DNA of 18,360 nucleotides from an uncultured Pseudomonadota bacterium (GCA_937996755.1 CALKUS010000173.1:1-18360); one strand, 5' to 3'. Counted from the first letter of the stretch, positions 6,896 through 15,732 are shown. Numbers and translations are program-made. Notes: a model not told the origin generated them from the letters alone.

Positions 6896-7285
6896 TCAGG
6901 CCGCTTCCGGATCCGCCTGCATCAACCCGAAGAGATTGCCCTCGGTGTCCTTGCAGTAGGCCACCCAGCCGACGCCGGCGACGGCGAACTTCTCGATCGC
7001 GCGCGTGCCGCCGTTCGCCTCTGCCTTCGCGACGTACTCGTCGACGTTCGGCACGTCGATGGTGCAGACGTAGCAATTCACCGCAGCCATCGCCTCGGGA
7101 CGCGTACCCCGACGCTGCACGAGGCCGCCGTCGATGCCGGGCGTGCCGGGCGCGCCCGTGGTGCACAGCCAGTACGCCGTATCGTCCTTGAATCGATCGA
7201 ACTGCCAGGCGAACACGGCGGTGTAGAACGCGATCGCGCGATCGGGTTCGTCGGCGTGGATCTCGAAGTGGATGACGCGGGGCAT
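6896..7285 (-). CDS. VOC family (glyoxalase/bleomycin-resistance fold) protein
   Basis: The ATG at 7285 is preceded by GAGAGGAG about eight bases upstream. The product is 129 aa, the usual size of a single VOC protein with two beta-alpha-beta-beta-beta modules. It starts MPRVIHFEIHADEPDRAIAF, where His6/Glu8 sit at the first-module metal-ligand position. It ends with DTEGNLFGLMQ (residues 113-123), the classic second-module motif with Glu115. The AFYTAVFAWQF segment (19-29) is the standard first helix. Closest in style to the uncharacterised VOC proteins of the 27-kDa antigen/Cfp30B type; substrate cannot be told. It lies downstream of the WS/DGAT gene on the same strand, but repeats at 7305-7384 separate them, so an operon is doubtful. 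Confidence 0.9.
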   Translation of the reverse strand: MPRVIHFEIHADEPDRAIAFYTAVFAWQFDRFKDDTAYWLCTTGAPGTPGIDGGLVQRRGTRPEAMAAVNCYVCTIDVPNVDEYVAKAEANGGTRAIEKFAVAGVGWVAYCKDTEGNLFGLMQADPEAA

Positions 7286-7304
7286 GGGCGTGCTCCTCTC
7301 ACGT

Positions 7305-7332
7305 CGTCATTCCCGCGAAGGCGGGAATGACG
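7305..7332. repeat. Single REP-like hairpin, GTCATTCCCGC family
   Basis: CGTCATTCCCGC (7305-7316) and GCGGGAATGACG (7321-7332) form a perfect 12-bp stem with a GAAG loop. It lies just upstream of the VOC gene's ribosome site, in the VOC 5' leader if transcription comes from further upstream. It is the shortest member of the family also found at 1814-1957 and 5791-5916. Confidence 0.85.
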
Positions 7333-7357
7333 GATAGGTGCGGGACACCCTAGCGAA

Positions 7358-7384
7358 AAGATCGCGACTTGCGTCGCTCCCACC
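7358..7384. repeat. Half unit of the GTGGGAGCGACTTCAGTCGC family
   Basis: AAGATCGCGACTTGCGTCGC followed by TCCCACC matches one arm of the inverted repeats at 6820-6885 and 9063-9132 with small changes (TTGC in place of TGAA). No partner arm is present nearby, so this is a solo half site. It lies 10 bases beyond the WS/DGAT stop codon. Confidence 0.7.
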
Positions 7385-7393
7385 GGGCCAGCG

Positions 7394-9001
7394 TCACTGT
7401 CGTTGACGGAACCGCCGGATTTCCTTCGCGAACTTGCCGCCGACGGGCTTCAGGCGCGAGCGGCCGCGCAGGCGGCGCGCGGGCGTGGCTTTCGAGTCGG
7501 CGCGCGAATCGTCGTCGGGTGGCGGCGCTTCGCCTTCCGCGAAGCGCAGCAGCGTGGCTGCCGCGTCGGCCGAGGTGATGTCCTCGTCCCAGTCTTCCAT
7601 CAACGTGATCAGCAGCAACTTCTCGAACTCGGGCGCGAAGCGGCGGATCACTTCATCGGGATCGGGCACGCACTTGGAATCGGCGATGAAGCCGAAGTGC
7701 ACACGACCGTTGTACGAAAGGATGGAGATGCCCAGGCCGATCGAGCCGGTCTGCGGCACCCAGAACATCTGCTCGCGCACCTTGCTGCCGGCGAGGTAGA
7801 GCGGCATCTGCGGGCCGGGCACGTTCGTGGCGACGGTCGTCGCCTTGCGGCTCAGCATCTCGAGCGCGGGCCCCTGCAGCACGGACGGCCCCATGCCGAG
7901 CGCGGCGAGCAGGCCGAACGCGACGATCGCCTGGCGCGAGCGCTTGAGCTCGCGCATGCACTCGGCGACGCGCTCCAGCCGGCGCAACGGGTTCGCCTCG
8001 CCGATCGGCAGCTCCAGGAACACGAGGCCGAAGTGGTTGCCGAGCTTCTTCGCGTGCTCGAGCGGGCGCAGGTTCACGGGAACGGTGGCGCGGATGGTCA
8101 GCCCGTCGACGTCCTCGCCGCAGTCGATGAGGTACGAGCGCAGCGCGCCGGCCGCCGACGCGAGCAGCACGTCGTTCACGGTGCAGCACAGCCCGCGGCT
8201 GACCGCCTTCACTTCTTCGAGGTCGAGCGGTTCGGCCCACGCGCAGCGCTTGATGACGCCGAGGGGGTTGCGGAGCGGCGTAACGGGATCGTCGGAGAGC
8301 ATCAGCGCGTTCGCGAGCTCGCGCGCGATCTCGCCGCCTTCCTTGAGCACGGCCTGGGCCCGTTCGGGCTCGGCGAAGAACTCCGCCCCCTTCTCGACCA
8401 CCTTGCCGCCGAGATGCGCGGCCTTCTCGAAGCCGGCGCGCGCCGGTTGCAGCAGGCGCTCCAGCACGCTGCCGCGGTCTTCCTTCAACCAGGCTTTCGC
8501 GAGCTCGGCCGTCTTCTCGGGCGACTGCTCGGCGTCGGTGAGCGACATGAACACCTGGATCAGCGCGATGCCGTCGGCATAGCAGTGGTGGATGCGCGTG
8601 ACGAGCGCGCTGCCGCCTTCGTATTTTTCGACCACGTGGAACTGCCACAGCGGCTTCGAGTGGTCGAGCTGCGTCGACGCGAGCTCGCTCACGAACTGCT
8701 CGAGCTGGCGCTTGTCGGCCTTGCCCGGCAGCGCGGCGACGCGGACGTGCCAGTCCATGTCGAAATCGGGATCGGTTTCCCAGTAGGCGCCCGAGGGCGT
8801 GTCGACGGCGCGCTGGCGGAAGCGGCGGAACGCGAGGAATCGCTCGGACAGCAGGCGCTTGAAGCGCTGCACGTCGAACGCGCCGTCGAGCATCAGCACG
8901 CCCGTGATCATCATCAGGTTGGTCGGGCGCTCCATGCGCAGCCAGGCCGTGTCGACCTTCGACATCGGCTCGCGCGCGCCGCGGTTGCCGCGGTTGGCCA
9001 T
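7394..9001 (-). CDS. Wax ester synthase / acyl-CoA:diacylglycerol acyltransferase (WS/DGAT)
   Basis: The product is 535 aa from ATG 9001 (MANRGNRGAREPMSKVDTAW). A GTG at 9040 lacks a ribosome site; the ATG at 8965 (MSKVD) is another possible start and would match the usual family N-terminus. The catalytic HHxxxDG motif is intact as HHCYADG at residues 138-144. Other WS/DGAT marks are MERPTNLMM near the start, PLWQFHVVE (117-125), a central NDVLLASAAGALR segment, TVPVNLR, GNHFGLVFLELP and ATNVPGPQMPLYLAG towards the C-terminus. The family transfers acyl groups from acyl-CoA to fatty alcohols or diacylglycerol, making wax esters or triacylglycerol at the inner membrane. The C-terminal 40 residues are basic (RRLRGRSRLKPVGGKFAKEI), possibly a membrane-surface anchor. 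No lipid gene is adjacent, so the natural product is open. Confidence 0.93.
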   Translation of the reverse strand: MANRGNRGAREPMSKVDTAWLRMERPTNLMMITGVLMLDGAFDVQRFKRLLSERFLAFRRFRQRAVDTPSGAYWETDPDFDMDWHVRVAALPGKADKRQLEQFVSELASTQLDHSKPLWQFHVVEKYEGGSALVTRIHHCYADGIALIQVFMSLTDAEQSPEKTAELAKAWLKEDRGSVLERLLQPARAGFEKAAHLGGKVVEKGAEFFAEPERAQAVLKEGGEIARELANALMLSDDPVTPLRNPLGVIKRCAWAEPLDLEEVKAVSRGLCCTVNDVLLASAAGALRSYLIDCGEDVDGLTIRATVPVNLRPLEHAKKLGNHFGLVFLELPIGEANPLRRLERVAECMRELKRSRQAIVAFGLLAALGMGPSVLQGPALEMLSRKATTVATNVPGPQMPLYLAGSKVREQMFWVPQTGSIGLGISILSYNGRVHFGFIADSKCVPDPDEVIRRFAPEFEKLLLITLMEDWDEDITSADAAATLLRFAEGEAPPPDDDSRADSKATPARRLRGRSRLKPVGGKFAKEIRRFRQRQ

Positions 9002-9062
9002 GGGAATCGCCCTTTCGCCCTGTTTCACGCGGTGTAACACGCGGGTTGGGGACGGTCAATTT

Positions 9063-9132
9063 GTGGGAGCGACTTCAGTCGCGATCTTCGGACTTGCCGG
9101 GTTGGAAAGATCGCGACTGAAGTCGCTCCTAC
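9063..9132. repeat. Inverted repeat, GTGGGAGCGACTTCAGTCGC family
   Basis: The arms at 9063-9088 and 9107-9132 are 26 bp each with a single mismatch (GTGGG versus GTAGG). They are separated by an 18-base loop. The repeat lies between the photolyase stop (9147) and the WS/DGAT start (9001), both read leftwards. It may terminate or attenuate the photolyase transcript, so the two genes are probably not a simple operon. Confidence 0.85.
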
Positions 9133-9146
9133 CGGAACAGCACGAG

Positions 9147-10544
9147 TCATCCACGGATCGCCGCGTAGGCCGCCAGCGCCTGCTCGCGGCTCTTCGCGAG
9201 GTCGACGATGGGCTTTTCGTAAACGCTGCCGGCCAGGCCGCATGCGGCGAGATCGATCGGCCTCATCGTCCACGGCGCGTGGACGAACTTCGCCGGCACT
9301 TTTGCGAGCTCGGGTACCCAGCGCTTCACGTAGTCGCCGTCCGGGTCGAAGCGCTCGCCCTGCGTGACGGGATTGAACACGCGGAAGTACGGGGCCGCGT
9401 CGGCGCCGCTGCCGGCGGTCCACTGCCAGCCCTGCGTGTTGTTCGCGAGGTCGGCGTCGACGAGTGTGTCCCAGAACCAGCGCGCGCCGTCGAGCCAGTG
9501 GCGGCGCAGGTTCTTGGTGAGGAACGACGCCACGACCATGCGCACGCGGTTGTGCATCCAGCCGGTGTGCCAGAGCTGGCGCATGCCGGCGTCGACGAGC
9601 GGAACGCCCGTGCGGCCGCGCTGCCAGGCACGCAGGCCCCGGCGGTTGCGCGACCACGGGAAGCGCGCGAACTTCGGGTCGAGCGGCTGCGTGGTGGTGT
9701 CGGGGAAGTGGAACAGCAGGTGGTGCGAGAACTCGCGCCAGCCGAGCTCGGCAAGGAACTTCTCCGTCGCCGCGGTCGCGGGCCGCGATTCCAGCGCCCA
9801 GCGCAACTGGCGCGGCGTGATCTCGCCGAAGTGCAGATGCGGCGACAGGCGCGACGTGCCGTCGATGTCGGGGCGGTCGCGCTCGACGGAATAACTCGCC
9901 AGCGCATCGTCGGCAAAGCGCTTCCACTGCCTGCGCGCGCCGGCTTCGCCCGGTTGCCACGCGTCGGCGAAACCGGCGTCCCAGGGGATGGTCGGCTTCA
10001 GGCCGAGCGAATCGATCGATTCCGGAACGACCGGCTTCGGCGCACGCAGCGATTTCGGCGAAGGCGCTGGTTTGTCCGCCGGCAGCTGCGCGCGCAGCTT
10101 GCGCGAGAACGGCGTGAATACGCGGTACGGCTCGCCCGAGCCGTTCGCGAACGCGTCGGGCTCGGCCCAGAGGGCTCCGCCGTGGACGAAGTCCACGTCG
10201 AGGACGAGCGCGAGGCGCGCGTCGCGCTCGCGGACGGCGGGGTCGTAGAGCCGGTTCGCGAAGATGCGCGTGGCGCCGGCTTCGGCTGCGACGGCGCGCA
10301 ACACATCGAGTGTCGGGCCGCGGCGCACGACCAGCGTGCTGCCGATGGCGCGCAGCGAAGCATCCAGCGCGCGCAGCGAGCGATCGAGCCACCAGTTGCT
10401 CGCGGCACCGCGTTGCCAGGGCGCCTCTTCGTCGGGCGCGTGGATGTAGAGCGGCAGCACCGGCTCGCCCGTCGCGATCGCGGCGGCGAGCGCGGGGTTG
10501 TCGGAGAGCCGCAGGTCCCGTCGGAACCAGACGATTGCAGTCAT
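9147..10544 (-). CDS. phrB: Deoxyribodipyrimidine photolyase (class I CPD photolyase)
   Basis: The enzyme uses FADH- and near-UV/blue light to split cyclobutane pyrimidine dimers in DNA. The product is 465 aa, close to E. coli PhrB (472). The N-terminal alpha/beta antenna domain begins MTAIVWFRRDLRLSDNPALA. The FAD domain contains TSRLSPHLHFGEITPRQL (230-247), WREFSHHLLFHFP (269-281), GWMHNRVRMVVASFLTK (328-344) and NNTQGWQWTAGSGADAAPYF (368-387). Trp297, Trp350 and Trp373 have exactly the spacing of the E. coli electron-transfer triad Trp306/359/382. The second antenna chromophore cannot be told from the sequence. The ATG at 10544 is preceded by GGGGACAGGAA. The gene diverges from the macroglobulin gene across a repeat-containing 207-base gap. 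Confidence 0.95.
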   Translation of the reverse strand: MTAIVWFRRDLRLSDNPALAAAIATGEPVLPLYIHAPDEEAPWQRGAASNWWLDRSLRALDASLRAIGSTLVVRRGPTLDVLRAVAAEAGATRIFANRLYDPAVRERDARLALVLDVDFVHGGALWAEPDAFANGSGEPYRVFTPFSRKLRAQLPADKPAPSPKSLRAPKPVVPESIDSLGLKPTIPWDAGFADAWQPGEAGARRQWKRFADDALASYSVERDRPDIDGTSRLSPHLHFGEITPRQLRWALESRPATAATEKFLAELGWREFSHHLLFHFPDTTTQPLDPKFARFPWSRNRRGLRAWQRGRTGVPLVDAGMRQLWHTGWMHNRVRMVVASFLTKNLRRHWLDGARWFWDTLVDADLANNTQGWQWTAGSGADAAPYFRVFNPVTQGERFDPDGDYVKRWVPELAKVPAKFVHAPWTMRPIDLAACGLAGSVYEKPIVDLAKSREQALAAYAAIRG

Positions 10545-10555
10545 TTCCTGTCCCC

Positions 10556-10603
10556 GTGGGTGCGACTCGGGTCGCTGTGGAAGCGACCCTGGTCGCGACC
10601 TTC
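10556..10603. repeat. Diverged inverted repeat of the GTGGGAGCGAC family
   Basis: GTGGGTGCGACTCGGGTCGC and the downstream GCGACCCTGGTCGCGACC form an imperfect inverted pair around TGTGGAA. It resembles the units at 6820 and 9063 but has drifted in the middle. It overlaps the 5' leader of the minus-strand photolyase gene, starting 12 bases upstream of its ATG. Confidence 0.6.
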
Positions 10604-10627
10604 TAGCCGTACCGGCGTGAACGATCC

Positions 10628-10650
10628 GTCGCCCGCAAGCGGGCTCCTAC
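10628..10650. repeat. Short palindromic repeat GTCGCCCGCAAGCGGGCTCC
   Basis: The unit GTCGCCCGCAAGCGGGCTCC+TAC contains a 6-bp stem, GCCCGC (10631-10636) and GCGGGC (10639-10644), around AA. It is a single copy here. From general knowledge, units of this style (GTAGGAGCCCGC...) are dispersed REP elements in pseudomonads and Lysobacterales. It lies in the divergent gap upstream of the macroglobulin promoter. Confidence 0.65.
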
Positions 10651-10690
10651 AGGGGCGCGCAGCCGTCGTCAATCGGACATCGATTGCCCG

Positions 10691-10718
10691 CTGGCCGCCA
10701 CTTTTCGCGTTCTATAAT
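10691..10718 (+). promoter_or_regulatory. Sigma-70-type promoter for the macroglobulin gene
   Basis: A perfect TATAAT -10 box at 10713-10718 stands out in this GC-rich sequence. The best -35 at a legal distance is CTGGCC (10691-10696), a 3-of-6 match with a 16-base spacer. TTGCCC at 10684-10689 is a better box but its 23-base spacer is too long. Transcription would begin near 10725, leaving a leader of about 27 bases before the ATG at 10752. Confidence 0.6.
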
Positions 10719-10751
10719 CCGACCATTCGTAACGCCCCGGGACAACTCCAC

Positions 10752-13700
10752 ATGCGTGCCCTATTTTCGCGCTTCGCTCTGCCGGCGCTGATCGCGCTCG
10801 TCCTGCTTTCCGGTTGCGGCGGAGGCAGTGACGATTCTTCGGGTACCGCCACCGCGACGCCCTCGCCCACGGCGACGCCGGCCGGCTTCGCGATCGCGAG
10901 CGCGGCTTCCGAGTCCTACGACGGACGCCCCGCCGCGATCGTGGCGTTCACCGAACCGCTCGCCGGTGCGCAGAAGTTCGACGAGCTCGCGGCGATCGCC
11001 GGCCCGAACGGCGAGAAGGTCGACGGTTCCTGGGTGCTGGACGACGACAACAAGCGCCTGCGCTTCCCGTACCTCGAGGCGAACAAGAAGTACACGGTGA
11101 CGATCAAGTCGGCGCTCGCCGCGGCCAGCGGCAAGACGGTCGGCTCCGACGTGCAGAAGATCGTCGACACCGGCCCGCTCGAGCCGCTGCTCGGCTTCGC
11201 GAGCCAGGGCAGCGTGCTGCCGGCGCACGAGACGCGCGGCCTGCCGATCGTCACCGTGAACGTGACGGACGTCGACGTCGAGTTCCTGCGCGTGCGCGAC
11301 AAGGACCTGACGAAGTTCCTCGCCAGCTACACGAGCAACGGCCGCCGCAGCTACTGGTCGCTGAACGAGCTCGCCACGTTCGCCGACTCCGTCTACCAGA
11401 ACCGCTTCGCGATCGACGCCACGCCGAACGAGCGCACGCTGACCTACCTGCCGGTGCGCGACATCTCCGAGCTGAAGACGCCGGGCCTGTACTTCGCGGT
11501 GATGCGCCGCCCGGGCCAATTCAACTCCGAGTTCGACACGGCGATGTTCTTCGTGAGCGACATCGGCCTGCACGTGCGCGCGTACAAGGACAAGCTGGTC
11601 GTGCACACGGCCTCGCTCGAGACGGGCGAGCCGAAGGGCAGCGTCGAGATCTCGGTGCGCGACGCGAAGGGCGACACCGTCATTTCCGCGACCAGCGACG
11701 GCGAAGGCCTCGCGACGCTCGCGTACCACCCGAAGGCCGAGCACGTGCTGGTCGCGACGTGGGGCCGCGACGTTTCCGTGCTGCCGTTCAACCAGCCGGC
11801 GCTCGACCTTTCCGAATTCGCGATCGCCGGCCGCCCGCAGCGCGCCGCGGAAATCTTCCCGTGGTCGAGCCGCGACCTGTTCCGCCCGGGCGAGACGATC
11901 CACGTGTCCGCGCTGCTGCGCGACGACGACGGCAAGTCGCTGCCCGCGACGCAGCCGCTGTTCGCCACGCTGCGCCAGCCCGACGGCCGCATGGTGGTGC
12001 AGCAGCAGGTGAGCGCGGGCGAGCTCGGCTACTACGAGTTCTCGCGCGAGATCCCGGTCGACGCGCCCACCGGCAAATGGTCGGTCGACTTCTCCACCGA
12101 CCCGAGCAAGAGCGACAGCGCGTACGGCTTCGTCTTCCGCGTCGAGGAATTCCTGCCCGAGCGCCTGAAGCTCGAGCTGGATTCGGACAAGGAGCGCCTC
12201 GCGCCCGGCGACGCGCTGCCGCTCACCGTGGAAGCCGCATACCTGTACGGCGCGCCGGCCGCGGGCAACCGCTTCACCGCGAAGCTCGCGGTGTCGAACG
12301 ACGAGCATCCGGTGGAATCGCATGCCGACTTCTACTTCGGCGACGCGCTCGCCGAGCTGCCGAAAGACCCGCAGGACGCCATCGACGACGTGCTCGACGA
12401 CGACGGCAAGCTCGCGCAGGACATCCCGATCCTGGCCGACACGACGGTCACGACGCCGGTCGACGTGGTGATCTCGGGCAGCGTGTTCGAGACCGGCGGA
12501 CGCGCCGTGAGTCGCACGCTGCACCGCACGGTGTGGCCCGCCGAGCAACTGGTCGGCGTGCGCCCGCTGTTCGACATGAAGGACGGCGCGCCGCCGACCG
12601 ACAACGCGCGCTTCGAGGTGATCCGCGTCGACGCGGACGGCAACGAGCTCGCGGCGGCCGACTTGGCCGTGAAGCTGATCCGCGAGCGTCGCGACTACCA
12701 CTGGTCGTACGCCGCCGACACCGGCTGGAAGTTCGAGTACGTGCAGCGCTTCGAGACTGCGGGCGAGCAGAAGCTCGCGCTCGAGGCCGGCAAGCGCGGC
12801 ACGGTGTCGTTCCCCGTCGAGTGGGGCAGCTACCGCCTCGAGGTCACCGACCCCGAGACCAAGCTCGTGATGCGCCTGCCGTTCGAAGCGGGCTGGGGCT
12901 GGGACGACAACCAGGGCCAGGAAGCGCGGCCGGACAAGGTGAAGCTCGCGCTCGACAAGACCAGCTACAAGGGCGGCGACACGATCAAGGTGACACTCAC
13001 GCCGCCGCACGAAGGCCCCGCCCTGCTGATGCTCGAGGGCGACTCGCTGCTGTGGCACAAGTCCATTCCCGTGCGCGCCGGCACCGTGGTCGAGATTCCG
13101 CTCGACCCGAAGTGGGAGCGCCATGACCTGTACCTCACCGCGCTCGTGTTCCGCCCGGGCTCGTCCAGCGACCGCATCACGCCGAAGCGCGCCGTTGGCA
13201 TCGCGCACGTGCCGATCGAACGCGGCGACCGCAACGTCGATGTGTCGGTCGAGCTGCCGGAGATGATGCGCCCGCTGAACGACCTCGTCGTGAACGTGAA
13301 GGCGCCGAAGCTCGCGGGCCAGACGGCGCGCGTGCGCGTCACGGCCGTCGACCTCGGCGTCCTGAACATCACGAACTTCCCGATTCCCGACGCGGCCGCA
13401 TGGTTCTTCGCGCAGCGTGCGCTCGGCATCGATGCGTACGACCTGTACGGCCGCGTGATCGAGAGCCTTGAAGGCAACCGTGCACGCCTGCGCTTCGGCG
13501 GCGACGCCGCGCTCATGTCGCTGCCGGGCGGCCGCCGCCCGAACGCGGAGGTGCAGATCGTGGATCTGTTCGCCGCTCCCGTCGCGCTCGACGCGAAGGG
13601 CGAGGCGCAGCTGAAGCTGCCCGTGCCCGACTTCAACGGCACGCTGCGCGTGCGCGCGCTCGTGTTCTCGGCCGACAAGTACGGCAAGGGCGAAAAGGAC

Positions 13701-15722
13701 GTGATCGTGCGCGCGCCGCTGGTGGTCGAGGCGAGCACGCCGCGCATCATGGCGCCGCGCGACGAATCGCAGATCACGATCGACGTGCAGAACCTGTCGG
13801 GCGCGGACGACGCGTTCAAGGTGACGCTCGCCGCGAAGGGCCCGGTCGAGCTGATGAAGACGTCGGCGGAAGTGACGCTCGCCGACGGGAAGCGCCAGAC
13901 GCTGACGTTCCCGCTGCGCGCGAAGGACCTGTTCGGCACGGCCGAGGTGAAAGCGACGGTGACCGGCGGCGCGAACCCGCTCGAGCGCACGTTCCACGTG
14001 GCGGTGCGCCCGGCCTGGCCGGCGGTCCGCCGCTCGAAGGCGACCGTCATCAACGGCTCGCCGTCGCTCGTGCCGGACGCGGGCCTGCTCGCGAACCTGG
14101 TGCCGGATTCGGTGAACATGCAGATGAGCATCGGCACGCTGCCGCCGCTGCCGTTCACGGGCGTGATCCGCGACCTGATCGTCTACCCGTACGGCTGCAT
14201 CGAGCAGACCACGTCGAAGGCGATGCCGCTCGTGATGCTGGATGCCGACACGCAGCAGAAGCTCGGCGTGGGCGACCTCTACATCACGGGGCCGAACGGC
14301 GAGAAGGTGCTGGTCGACGCGGCGAAGCGCAAGGCGATGCTCGACGAGGCGTTCTCGCGCATCACGTCGATGCAGACCGAGTCCGGCCACTTCGCGATGT
14401 GGCCGGGCGACACCTACGCCGTCACCTACATGACGCCGTACGTGGCCGAGATGTTCATCACGGCGCGCGACGCGGGCTTCCCGATCCCGGAGGCCACGCT
14501 GAACAAGGCGCTGGACCGCATCAACGAGGACCTGCTCGGCGGCGGCAACACGCACTACGACTACGAGTACTACGAGTACCTGCGCCTGGCCGAGATGGCG
14601 CACGGCGGCTACGTGCTCGCCCGCGTCGGCCGCGCGCCGGTCGGCACGCTGCGCTCGATGTACGACAACGAGCGCGGCTCGTTCCTGTCGGGCCTGCCGC
14701 TCGTGCACCTCGGCGCCGCGCTCGCGCTCGCCGGCGACAAGGAGCGCGCCGGCAAGGCGATCGAGGAAGCGTTCACGCGCGAGTTCAAGCGCCCGGACTA
14801 CGTCGGCGATTACGGCAGCCGCCTGCGCGACCTCGCGTTGATGCTCGCGCTCACGCACGAGCACGGCCTCGCGAAGCCCGAGTACGACGCGAAGGCGTAC
14901 GACATCGCGCGCGAGCTGCTCGGCGAAGTCGGCGAGGAGCGACGCTGGTACCTGAGCACGCAGGAGGAGATCTCGATCTTCCGCCTGGGGCGCTCGCTCG
15001 TGAAGGACGCGCCGAGCTCGTTCGCGATGAGCATGACGGTGGGCAAGTCGACCGAGGAGCTCACCGGGCGTGCGCTCTACAGCCGCTCGTTCACGCCCGC
15101 GGAGATCGCGGCGGGCGTTCGCTTCGTGCCGAGCGCGCAAGGCTCGCTGTACCTCACGCAGGACGTGGGCGGCGTGCCGCGCACGGCACCGACGTCGGAT
15201 CGCGACGACCTCAAGATCACGCGGCAGTGGTACACGACCGACGGCAGCGAATTCACGGGCGATACGCTGGCGGAAGGCGACGTGCTGGTCGCGGCGATCA
15301 CGGTGGAGTCGAGCAACGCGATCAACGACGGGCTGGTCGTGGACCTGTTGCCCGGCGGGCTGGAGGTGGAAAACCTCAACCTCACCGACGCGAGCCAGTG
15401 GGAAGGCGTCGAGATCGAAGGCGTGTCGCTCGGCGACCGCTCGGGCGCCGCCGACATCAAGCACGAGGAATACCGCGACGACCGCTACGTGGCCGCGATC
15501 AGCATGTACGCCGGCGCGACCGCGCACCTGTTCTACATCGTGCGCGCGGTGTCGCCCGGCACGTTCGTGGTGCCGCCGGCGTCGATCGAGGACATGTACC
15601 GGCCGGAGCTGCGTGCGTACAGCGTGGCGAAGCCGGAGCGCGTGAAGGTGGTGCCGCCGCAAGCGAAGGCGAAGGCGGACGAAGCCAGCGACGCCAGCGA
15701 TGAGAAAGACGGCGAAGGCTGA
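10752..15722 (+). CDS. yfhM: Bacterial alpha-2-macroglobulin lipoprotein (YfhM/ECAM-type protease trap)
   Basis: The product is 1656 aa, nearly identical in length to E. coli YfhM (1653). The start at ATG 10752 gives a lipoprotein signal peptide with lipobox LLSGC (Cys22). The +2 residue is Gly, not Asp, so outer-membrane sorting is expected. A Ser/Thr/Pro linker (about 25-45) follows. Residues 50-1000 hold the MG-type beta domains (for example SRDLFRPGETIHVSALLRDD and LALDKTSYKGGDTIKVTL). The thioester motif CIEQ in YPYGCIEQTTSKAMPL starts at Cys1149, so covalent trapping should be possible. The helical thioester domain follows to about 1400, then the C-terminal receptor-like domains. The family traps attacking proteases in the periplasm. 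The tail (KAKADEASDASDEKDGEG) is low-complexity. pbpC is immediately downstream, as in many proteobacteria. An upstream in-frame extension exists but the lipobox and promoter fix the start. Confidence 0.95.
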   Translation: MRALFSRFALPALIALVLLSGCGGGSDDSSGTATATPSPTATPAGFAIASAASESYDGRPAAIVAFTEPLAGAQKFDELAAIAGPNGEKVDGSWVLDDDNKRLRFPYLEANKKYTVTIKSALAAASGKTVGSDVQKIVDTGPLEPLLGFASQGSVLPAHETRGLPIVTVNVTDVDVEFLRVRDKDLTKFLASYTSNGRRSYWSLNELATFADSVYQNRFAIDATPNERTLTYLPVRDISELKTPGLYFAVMRRPGQFNSEFDTAMFFVSDIGLHVRAYKDKLVVHTASLETGEPKGSVEISVRDAKGDTVISATSDGEGLATLAYHPKAEHVLVATWGRDVSVLPFNQPALDLSEFAIAGRPQRAAEIFPWSSRDLFRPGETIHVSALLRDDDGKSLPATQPLFATLRQPDGRMVVQQQVSAGELGYYEFSREIPVDAPTGKWSVDFSTDPSKSDSAYGFVFRVEEFLPERLKLELDSDKERLAPGDALPLTVEAAYLYGAPAAGNRFTAKLAVSNDEHPVESHADFYFGDALAELPKDPQDAIDDVLDDDGKLAQDIPILADTTVTTPVDVVISGSVFETGGRAVSRTLHRTVWPAEQLVGVRPLFDMKDGAPPTDNARFEVIRVDADGNELAAADLAVKLIRERRDYHWSYAADTGWKFEYVQRFETAGEQKLALEAGKRGTVSFPVEWGSYRLEVTDPETKLVMRLPFEAGWGWDDNQGQEARPDKVKLALDKTSYKGGDTIKVTLTPPHEGPALLMLEGDSLLWHKSIPVRAGTVVEIPLDPKWERHDLYLTALVFRPGSSSDRITPKRAVGIAHVPIERGDRNVDVSVELPEMMRPLNDLVVNVKAPKLAGQTARVRVTAVDLGVLNITNFPIPDAAAWFFAQRALGIDAYDLYGRVIESLEGNRARLRFGGDAALMSLPGGRRPNAEVQIVDLFAAPVALDAKGEAQLKLPVPDFNGTLRVRALVFSADKYGKGEKDVIVRAPLVVEASTPRIMAPRDESQITIDVQNLSGADDAFKVTLAAKGPVELMKTSAEVTLADGKRQTLTFPLRAKDLFGTAEVKATVTGGANPLERTFHVAVRPAWPAVRRSKATVINGSPSLVPDAGLLANLVPDSVNMQMSIGTLPPLPFTGVIRDLIVYPYGCIEQTTSKAMPLVMLDADTQQKLGVGDLYITGPNGEKVLVDAAKRKAMLDEAFSRITSMQTESGHFAMWPGDTYAVTYMTPYVAEMFITARDAGFPIPEATLNKALDRINEDLLGGGNTHYDYEYYEYLRLAEMAHGGYVLARVGRAPVGTLRSMYDNERGSFLSGLPLVHLGAALALAGDKERAGKAIEEAFTREFKRPDYVGDYGSRLRDLALMLALTHEHGLAKPEYDAKAYDIARELLGEVGEERRWYLSTQEEISIFRLGRSLVKDAPSSFAMSMTVGKSTEELTGRALYSRSFTPAEIAAGVRFVPSAQGSLYLTQDVGGVPRTAPTSDRDDLKITRQWYTTDGSEFTGDTLAEGDVLVAAITVESSNAINDGLVVDLLPGGLEVENLNLTDASQWEGVEIEGVSLGDRSGAADIKHEEYRDDRYVAAISMYAGATAHLFYIVRAVSPGTFVVPPASIEDMYRPELRAYSVAKPERVKVVPPQAKAKADEASDASDEKDGEG

Positions 15723-15732
15723 GCGATGTATC

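Noticed and set aside
7403..9037. 544-codon plus-strand open frame opposite WS/DGAT
   Set aside because: It is compositionally biased (Arg, Ala, His, Glu) with no motif, while the minus strand carries HHxxxDG and other family blocks.
8799..10751. In-frame upstream extension of the macroglobulin gene by about 650 codons
   Set aside because: It runs antisense through the WS/DGAT and photolyase genes. The lipoprotein signal at 10752 and the TATAAT box just upstream define the true start.
10761..15662. 1633-codon antisense open frame opposite the macroglobulin gene
   Set aside because: Its His/Arg/Val/Ala-rich composition lacks any motif, and the opposite strand encodes a full-length, well-conserved family. 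Stop-free antisense frames are expected at this GC content.
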